Assembly (NCBI GenBank): GCA_028673005.1
Contig: CM054114.1
Coordinates: forward strand, 10,137,108-10,201,107
Direction of reading: 5' to 3'
Source: Tanypteryx hageni
Taxonomy: Eukaryota; Arthropoda; Insecta; Odonata; Petaluridae
DNA: 64,000 nt
Position numbers and translations under genes: made by a program. Within the stretch, counting starts at the first letter, position 1. Each line of letters starts with the position of its first letter. The notes under the pieces are model-generated. The model saw only the letters and a program-made list of their open reading frames with translations, searched no databases and was not told the DNA's origin. This document shows, piece by piece, positions 56,898 through 64,000 of this stretch.

Positions 56898-57194
56898 CAT
56901 ACACGCATTATTTTTGCCACATAAATACGCGTGATCAATTTAGTTGCCAGTTCGAATGTATTTTTAATATTTTATTGCATTTGTCTAAACAAGACTCAAA
57001 TCGTAAAATTATTGATGAATTTTTCATTATATTGATAGCCTATTAAAAAAGGGAGATTAAAATTGGAGAACACAAAAAGCAGCATATCCGCGTTGATTGT
57101 GAAGCTAGTATTAAAGCCAATATAAGTATTAAAATAAATTATTAAATGGGAAGTAGGCATAATAAGTTCCGTTTGGTTCATCTTGTTTATCAAT

Positions 57195-58410
57195 GTATAA
57201 TATTGGTGCACTTTGTCTTTGAGACATTTTAATATTAAAATACATAAGTTAATTTTGTAAATAATGTAATAACTCACAATCAGTAACACAATTTAGGACC
57301 CATCGAACGCAGTTTAGCAATTAAATGAGAATCAACAATAACACTTAATGGCAATATTGTAGCTCAGAAGCCAATCTCATTGCTTAATGAAAGGACCAAT
57401 CACAACGCTTAGGACAAACCAAACTTGCGTATTATTATAATTGATTAGGTTTATTATGCGAAAATAATTCTCATGCAGTTTTTTTCCGCTAGAGTATTAG
57501 TTTTGTCGATAAATAATGGTTGGATTGTTATCATTGCAGAAAATTTGAATTGGATGGCAATCAAAGAGTTCATTCCGTGGATGTTATTGGATTTTTACGA
57601 AATCATTCTTTGGATCACCCAATTAGAACAAAAATAAAAAATTAGTTAGCCAAATTACTAAACAGTAAAAGTGATATTTCTTGTCATTGTTAATTTCCGT
57701 TGTTATTCTTGAGGATGAAAATAAAAACATTGCATCTATTCCGAATGTGGAAAAAATTTGTTGAAAGGAATAAGATACCTAAGATCAGCAAAAATATCGT
57801 TAACCATTGAAGATGAACGCGGAATAGCGAAATCTGCAAAAATGCGTAGGAACCTTTCTCGAAAATATTATAGGTTATTTTACGCAGTTGAATTAAAGGT
57901 TTGTTCGCCATCGCGGCATAGTATATTAATTAGAGAATTCAAAGAAATTGTCGAGTAAACATTGACACTTGAAAAGGATCTAGGAAAATAGCTAACGCAA
58001 TAATCTCATCCCAAAATATGGAATTAAAATGATAGGAATTAATTTAAAAATACTATTTACATCAGAAAACAAAGTGATAAGGTCAAAGGTTAGTTCTTAA
58101 CTTAAAATGTTTTTCAAGAATTTAATTATTGAAAATATAGATTTTATGGCGGAATAATCCCTAAGTAAATTTACTTGCAATATCGAAGACTATAACTCCA
58201 CCGATTTCACCAATCGCTTATAGAGAGTACAAAAATAAATAAGGAAAACGACACAACAGCCAGGCTGTAGGGTAATAAATTTTTCAGATAGATAAGAAAG
58301 AAATAAAGGCAAGTTTCAGTTTAAGAAAATGTTATATTGTATCCTATAATATAATTTGCTTGGTTTATATCTTTGCCATTAATGCTATAACTCGTCCAAT
58401 TCTTAATGAA
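57195..58410. other. AT-rich DNA, nothing recognised
   Basis: No supported feature. Confidence 0.5.
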
Positions 58411-58412
58411 TC

Positions 58413-58415
<3 letters not shown>

Positions 58416-58490
<75 letters not shown>
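58416..58490. repeat. (TA)n microsatellite, 75 bp
   Basis: An uninterrupted TA run ending directly before the element at 58499. The long isoleucine/tyrosine-repeat ORFs on the minus strand are artefacts of it. Confidence 0.98.
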
Positions 58491-58493
<3 letters not shown>

Positions 58494-58496
58494 ATA

Positions 58497-59299
58497 TAGG
58501 GTGACCAGATTCTGAGGAAGTAAAACCGGGACACAACGTGTTCTGGGGAAGAAAAACCGGGACATAACAGAGGCAAAATAAGATCTTTAGTTGTTTTGTC
58601 GCTTACATGCCAAATAAATAAATCCTGCGTAGCTTGGCCATGATTTTTTGACAAAGTAGCCCATAATGTTATAAAATTCTAGCATTATGTGAACAAAATT
58701 ATGAGAGAATTGGTCAGAAAATTGATGGGAACAAATATTTTAGTCATTTTTACCGTATTTTTGGGCTATAACACGCACCCCAAACTTTTAGAAAATTTTC
58801 CAGAAAAAAAGGTATATTGGTTCACCAAAGAATTTAGGAAAAGCCACGTTGCGTATCATTTCTAGCCATGGTTAACTCCGTACCTGGCAACATTCAAGAA
58901 AATATTATGGCGTGATAACAGTTAAATATAACGTTTTAGATAAACTTCATTTGTTAAAGTAAATAGGGATGATCTAAAACATAAATAATTGCTTCGAAAC
59001 TCATATAGCTAAATGTGCCTTGCGTGCACTCGGCTGTCGGAGTGCGCTGCCCACCTCGCACTTATGGGCACCTCTTACGGATTGTACTTATTTAAACACA
59101 ATTGAAAGATGCGATTTTAATTCCTAATAAATCGATAGCATGTGTAATAACATATAACTGACGAAATGTGATTTATTTATTCCATATTTATAAAATAAAA
59201 GATAAAAATCTTTTAACCGGGACAAATACTAAACCGGACGGGAGGCTGGGACAACACAACACAACTGTCCCGGCCAAACCGGGACGTATGGTCACCCTA
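58497..59299. mobile_element. Inverted-end DNA element, 799 bp, flanked by TA
   Basis: The left end is GGGTGACCAGATTCTGAGGA with AAACCGGGACA; the right end, read inward from 59297, is GGGTGACCATACGTCCCGGT with a second CCGGGACAG. TA is present at both outer edges (58497-58498, 59298-59299), though the flanks are TA repeats, so this is weak evidence for a target duplication. CCGTATTTTTGGGCTATAAC at about 58753 resembles an end phrase of another widespread MITE, so a second fragment may be nested inside. No coding frame. Confidence 0.75.
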
Positions 59300-59305
59300 T
59301 ATATA

Positions 59306-59345
<40 letters not shown>

Positions 59346-59397
59346 TACACACACATATATATATATACACACACACATACATATATGTATGCATATA
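59298..59397. repeat. (TA)n/(CA)n microsatellite
   Basis: TA and CA/CACA repeats filling the gap between the two adjacent DNA elements. Confidence 0.95.
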
Positions 59398-60727
59398 TAG
59401 AGTGAGTCAAAATTATGTATCAACACTTGGATATGCTTTATCTCAGAAATGTTATTGAGTAATCATGAATCAAAAAAATGTTTCAAATACATTACATACA
59501 TAGAAATGTGATACACTACATAACTTACTTCAGATGTTCAAAATGTCCACCACAAGCACGCATACATGAACGGGATCGTTTCTTAACAGCCGGACATACG
59601 GTGGTGTACATGCCAGCTGTAATTTTTCCTGCTTTCTGTTGTATCATCACCCAAAAATCCTGTAATGTTTGTGGTTTATGAATATACACTTTATCTTTCA
59701 GGTATGCAAAAACGTCTAAGGGAGTGAGGTCTGGAGACTTTAGGAGGTATTCAAAAGCATTCCTCCTGCGACCTATCCACCGTTCAGGAAATTCAGTATC
59801 CAGATAGGCACGGACTTTAGAGTGAAAACGTGGAGGTGTACCATCCTGTTGAAAGCTCACCAATGTATCTGGAATCATGTTTCTTTTGCGAGAACTGCAT
59901 CATTCATTAACAATTCAATATAACTCTGCTCAGTAACAGTATCATTAAATCAGTAAGGTCCGATTATCCCACGAGAGGAGAGCCCCACACACACACTAAT
60001 CCTTGGCAGGTTAACATCTTTCCGTAGAGTGAGGTGTGAATTGTCACTGACCCAGTAAACACAGTTGTAACAATTCAAATGACCATTTAATTTGAACGTG
60101 GCTTCGTCTGACCATACAATTACATCCTCAAAATCACCAGCATCACCGTTCTTCTGACAGAACCACTCAAAAAATTGTATTCATCAGTCAGGATCATCTT
60201 CCTGATTCGCATGCAATAGCTGAGGTATGAAAGGTTTGAACTTGATGTCCTTTAAGATTCTCATTACATTCAATTGACTCAAACGCAATTCTCGGGAACA
60301 CTGTCTTGTTGACTTCTTTGTTGAATGACCGTATGCATTTCTAATGGCTATGATGTTTTCGGCACTTCTTGACATCCTTTTCCTTCCACAGCTTTCCTTA
60401 TTGATGTTGTGAACATTTCCATGCCTTTCAAATTTATCACGGAGGTAGGTTATTGTTTGATGCATTGGCACCTTTGTACCATATAAACATTCTCATACAC
60501 GCAGAACCTCTTTAACGTTTTCATACTTCCAGTACCATTTTAGAATGCACGTCCTTTCTTCAAATATTAGTTGATTTTTCTCCATATCAATGGGTAAATC
60601 TGCTAAATACTGAAAATCTAATTGTTTATTATAACTTTAAATGTACCAATTTTTATTCAAATTAGTCATACTGTCTACAAAATATGACCATGTAAAGTGT
60701 TTATACATAACTTTGACTCACCATGTA
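59396..60727 (-). mobile_element. Tc1/mariner-superfamily element, 1328 bp (59398-60725)
   Basis: Terminal inverted repeats: left GTGAGTCAAAATTATGTATC (from 59402), right, read inward, GTGAGTCAAAGTTATGTATA (from 60721). TA is present at both edges (59396-59397, 60726-60727). The element occupies almost exactly the length of a single-ORF Tc1/mariner transposon and encodes a broken transposase on the minus strand. It is surrounded by TA microsatellites on both sides. Confidence 0.93.
59525..60583 (-). pseudogene. Tc1/mariner-like transposase pseudogene
   Basis: Minus strand, about 350 codons. The start is ATG at 60583 followed by E-K-N-Q-L-I-F-E-E-R. The N-terminal DNA-binding part (DUF4817-like helix-turn-helix) includes MHQTITYLRDKFERHGNVHN, a G-R-K-R-M-S-R-S segment and S-R-E-L-R-L-S-Q-L-N-V-M-R-I-L-K. 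The catalytic part has I-V-W-S-D-E-A-T-F-K-L-N-G (first Asp), F-Q-Q-D-G-T-P-P-R-F-H (second Asp) and S-P-D-L-T-P-L-D (third, an Asp). I count 42 residues between the second and third acid, longer than the 34 of mariner and close to DD41D-type groups. Inactivating changes: a stop in the N-terminal region (about 60497), two stops after E-D-D-P-D (about 60180-60185), a stop after I-I-G-P-Y (about 59957) and a stop near 59880. Confidence 0.93.
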
Positions 60728-60765
60728 TATATATATAAGTATATATATGCACACACAAACACACG
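60726..60765. repeat. (TA)n with CA-rich end
   Basis: TATATATATA interrupted once, running into CACACACAAACACACG. Confidence 0.95.
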
Positions 60766-60769
60766 TATG

Positions 60770-62200
60770 TTGAAATCAGTGGAATCGTTTTAGAAACTAG
60801 AACTTAGTGGCTTATACTCTGTGTATCTGCTCTTTCCTCAGCTGCAAAACATCTGTCAGATTTCGTGCTCCCCGTGTTTTCTGTGCACCACACTTAATGT
60901 AGCAGCATTTCCCTGAGATAATGAAGCGAGTAAACATGACCACATTTGTGAACGGGTCACGTGATGCCTGCCTCACGCATATACGCAGCCGACACCCGTG
61001 AATTATGTCAAGGACGAATGAGTAGTCTTTAGGATAGGAAAACTTCTAGCAATGGCGGATTTTTATTAAAATTGTATTATTATTTGTATATTTGAAATGA
61101 TTTATTACCTCGAAATGCCTAACTTCATAGCTGGGCTTCATGCCTTGCGTCTCTATGCAGGGTTATTTATTTGCTGAAAATTTATGTCTTAACCAAGTTT
61201 TATATTTTAATTTACAGTGCCTTTAGTCACGAATGCAATGCATATATAAACGTCTCCATTAAAATATGGTTTGTCTCTAAATAAAGTATTGGGTTTATGC
61301 AAGCTAATAATATATCGGAAAATTTATGTAGCTATGTTAACTAATGTGACTTGCTGAGCGAAATAAAACTCCAAAAATGTATATTACAGCAGATTAAACC
61401 TAAACATCTTAATATTAGAAAATGTGTATATTTACTTATAAAAACATTCACGGTTGTAATAGTTAACGAATCTCTATGAAACTTTATTTTGGAGTAATTT
61501 TGGTATTGTTTATTGCTACGTACGCTTGTATAAATATTATGAAATTATTTTATGTTGGAAGTGCGATTCTTATTTGCTGAAGATTCCGCTAACATATTTA
61601 AATGTGTCTGGTAACATTTTATTATCTTTGGCCGTTATTTCCAGGCTCGCCGTCTGAGCCGGATTTATTATTTATATTTTTTCTCCGCAAACTTTTTTGT
61701 CCGCGCAAAATTGCCATGCTTAAGATAGTGGAAACGCTCCGAGTTATGTCCAAACAAAAACCTTATCGCCCGAGGTCGCTGCTTTCGCACTCTTGAGATA
61801 GTGGCGCGGGACGTGATGCCATCTCGCTTAATTGCGAGCCTCGGAGCGTAAGCGGACGCCCTTTATGTTTTAGCAATTAGGACGCGAGCAGGGCGCCTCT
61901 CGCGGAGAGCACTCGTTCAAGTGCGCAATAAATTGAAATGAAATGACTGCCCACGCAATATTCCGGTCAGGTAATTTGAAACATTCTTTTGATCTAATGC
62001 AGTTGAAGCATGTATGCATGTTTGTGTATCTAAACGGAAATATATATACGCGCGCTTGTTTACGCCTATGCATCTAAAAAAAAGCGCATGCATGTAAAAA
62101 AATACTCGATTTTTTCTATAAAAAGTTTTTGCCGGTTTTTACTGTAATGTGTTATTTTACGTGTATTCCATTTAACGGAAATTTACACATTGAAATAAAT
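60770..62200. other. DNA without recognised gene; GC-richer at about 61630-61930
   Basis: The 61630-61930 part is richer in G+C and CpG than its surroundings, with short frames on both strands (61602-61796, 61870-62073) and no motif. It could be regulatory or an untranslated exon; nothing here decides. Confidence 0.4.
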
Positions 62201-62205
62201 AACTT

Positions 62206-62465
62206 CTAAGATTTTAAATGTATATATTTAAACTTGGTAAAATTATAATTAGCCTATAAGTAACTATAATATGCAATTATAGCCTCGGAAATATACTTTC
62301 TGATCTATAATATAATTACATTCTTTAGGTAATATCTAAGATTTTAAATGTATATATTTAAACTTGGTAAAATTATAATTAGCCTCTAAGTAACTATAAT
62401 ATGCAATTATAGCCTCGGAAATATACTTTCTGATCTATAATATAATTACATTCTTTAGGTAATAT
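62206..62465 (+). repeat. 130 bp sequence tandemly duplicated, one mismatch
   Basis: 62206-62335 and 62336-62465 are identical except for one base (GCCTATAAG against GCCTCTAAG). The unit is AT-rich without ORF. Confidence 0.97.
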
Positions 62466-62874
62466 GTGCGTTTTTCATGAAATTATTCCTCATTTAATTA
62501 CTAAAATAACAATAGAGCTTTATTAGTTTCACCATTAACATAACGGAGAATTCGCCTGAGCTACGATCGATTATTTTTCTACTTCAGAAGAATTGCAGCT
62601 GTCTTCTTGATATTTAATATCGTCAACGGTAATTCTAGATGATTTTAATTTGATACCTATGCATAATGTTTCATTGATTCCATAAAATTGTATTTTTCCT
62701 GATACGCATGTTTAGTGAATCGATATTTAATGCATTTTTTTCCATTAAGACATTCCTAAGAAATAAATCCTGTTGGAATAGGGATAAACTCGAGTTCAAG
62801 CATTATCTGTCCACTTTATCGTTGCAGACATTGTTTAAAGGAAAGATAGAAATCCGATCCACGCCACTCGTTAT

Positions 62875-63075
62875 GACTTCCCATACTTTCACCGGGACGC
62901 GAAGGCGGGACCCTCGTGCGCAGGGTGATAGCGCGTTGCCCCGGTCCCCCTTGCCGTCCGAAGCCGGACCCGCTCCTCGCAACCCGTTTAGCCGCCGGCC
63001 GCTCGGCCCACTGCCCCCCGGGGGCAGTCCTCGGGGCGGCGGGCAGAACGCGCTCCCGAGTCTCCCTTCCAGAAG
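62875..63075. other. Strongly GC-rich island of unknown nature
   Basis: About 200 bp with very high G+C and CpG (for example CCGCCGGCCGCTCGGCCCAC around 62990-63010 and CCCCCGGGGGC, a palindrome, at about 63014-63024). Frames are open on both strands (62708-63103 plus; 62803-63112 minus) simply because stops are rare at this composition. No rRNA, tRNA or known protein motif is recognisable. Candidates are a CpG-island first exon, an rDNA-derived scrap or foreign DNA. Confidence 0.5.
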
Positions 63076-63119
63076 AAGCATGCAATGGCTCTCCGCTACC
63101 TGACGAAACCAAACCTTAG

Positions 63120-64000
63120 GTGGAATCTATAGCCGAACCCATACCATCTGTTCAGAAAATATATTCTCTTTGGCTATGAATTAGGACACGCGTACGCTTA
63201 GATTTGCAAAATTCTACTTATTTGACCACAATTTGGTGAAATGAAGGCAATTATTTCACCGATACTTGATTGGATGCGAGGTTGGTTGGAGGACGAACCT
63301 TAATTATTTTATAGAATAAGATGCATTTAACGGGCAGTAAATCAATGCGGTGATATGAAGGAAACATTCACGCATTTGTTTGCCGTGTATCACTGAGTGA
63401 GCACTACATCTCTAGCACGATGTTCCGTAATTTGGTTGGCATAGTGGTGCATAGTATGAAATGCCATTTTAAATATATTTTGACCAGGAAACTAATGCAT
63501 TTAGTGATGATCTCTAAATAAACCATCGTAAATAGTAAATACTATCTAAAAGTCATACCATACATTCTGCTTAAAACTATTATTATGTTTCCTATTACGA
63601 TTTGATCTTTTATGAGAGATTTTCATAATTACTTTACGTTTTCTATATGCATACAGATCAAGGCATTATTTATACTATTTCTAAATACTTACTTATTTAC
63701 TCAACTCCCGGAAAAGATCTATCCATCTTTGCGCGCGTCTTGATTTTTAAACGACTCAAAAACCTTCGAGTGGTTTTGCCCAAACTTTAGTGTGATAATA
63801 TTGTTTTTACATGATTATGTTATGACCCATTTTGTGCAAAGTCCCGTAGAATACATCTAAGTTTTTCTTCGTTGCTTGATAATATATTGCTCCGCTTAAC
63901 AAAGGCGTGCTTCAGAGGGAAATCTATCCTTAGTTCCAGACGATGTCACCAGAATGAAAACGCTTCGAAAATCTCACTCGAATGCAATTGCCTCTCAGCT
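63120..64000. other. AT-rich DNA, nothing recognised
   Basis: No supported feature up to the window end. Confidence 0.5.

Larger units (their letters stand above)
56106..57192 (+). repeat. Family C repeat, copy 3 (with two insertions)
   Basis: Runs from TTTCAGCCTACTTTCCCGAA to GTTCCGTTTGGTTCATCTTG, colinear with copies 1 and 2. GTCCCGGGTTCGATTCCAGG (56277-56296) is the best B-box match of this family. Relative to the other copies it lost part of the middle and gained a segment with a palindrome (about 56378-56520) and a hAT MITE (56552-56889). Confidence 0.9.

Noticed and set aside
58365..58654. Two minus-strand ORFs rich in alternating Ile/Tyr
   Set aside because: They are translations of the (TA)n microsatellite and the adjoining transposon end.
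62708..63112. 131-codon + frame and 92/98-codon - frames over the GC-rich island as genes
   Set aside because: All arise because stop codons are rare in this GC-rich segment. The + frame's first half lies in ordinary AT-rich DNA and no frame is favoured.
1..64000. A coherent new multi-gene system
   Set aside because: No intact genes are present. The recognisable coding remnants are independent, inactivated transposons of known superfamilies.

Overview
The window looks like non-coding, repeat-dominated DNA from an animal nuclear genome, most likely an arthropod. It is AT-rich (about one third G+C by eye). I find no intact gene, no operon-like gene packing and no rRNA. What can be recognised are decayed transposable elements of animal type: hAT, piggyBac, Tc1/mariner, pogo/Tigger-like and non-LTR retrotransposons, plus SINE or tRNA-like pieces, many short non-autonomous DNA elements and microsatellites. 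The host assignment is an inference from this repertoire; I cannot name a species. Nearly all open reading frames over 60 codons look like chance or are shadows of transposons.

Layout. 0-4.1 kb: unassigned AT-rich DNA with one hAT-type terminus near 0.8 kb. 4.1-5.8 kb: two transposase pseudogenes of different superfamilies side by side, piggyBac on + and hAT (SCAND3/ZBED5-like) on -. 7.3-7.8 kb: an unexplained CpG-rich patch. 8.76-9.09 kb: a 333 bp hAT MITE with target duplication. 10.0-11.4 kb: a tRNA-like sequence, a GC-richer stretch and the longest ORF (165 codons, unrecognised). 13.6-14.54 kb: two copies of one hAT-type element lying head to head. 15.07-15.52 kb: another hAT MITE, then a GA microsatellite. 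16.0-16.8 kb: three degenerate tandem units ending in a GACGG-rich tail. 17.2-17.87 kb: an element with inverted ends. 19.3-22.5 kb: a CR1/Jockey-like reverse transcriptase pseudogene in two pieces. 22.6-23.5 kb: a hAT element carrying a second hAT element inside it.

From 23.7 to 57.2 kb the landscape is set by three interspersed repeat families that I define here by comparing copies within the window. Family A has copies at 25.2, 34.0 and 38.5 kb. Family B has copies at 23.7, 24.5, 30.8 and 50.2 kb, and the first and last are followed by GA-rich tracts. Family C has copies at 33.1 (-), 43.7 (+) and 56.1 kb (+). Comparing copies shows clean later insertions: a 629 bp pogo/Tigger-like element in one A copy, and a 338 bp hAT MITE plus an 83 bp near-perfect palindrome in one C copy. 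Families B and C carry a sequence resembling a pol III B box.

54.8 kb holds the 3' end of an RTE-like non-LTR element with a (TGA)n tail. 58.4-60.8 kb is a nest of TA microsatellites flanking a 0.8 kb inverted-end element and a 1.33 kb Tc1/mariner-superfamily element with a recognisable but broken transposase. 62.2-62.47 kb is a nearly exact 2 x 130 bp tandem duplication, and 62.88-63.07 kb is a striking GC-rich island of unknown nature. No element here looks able to move by itself. I found no evidence of a new multi-gene system; the most interesting points are structural (palindromes, inverted arrays, a shared repeat tail, nested insertions).
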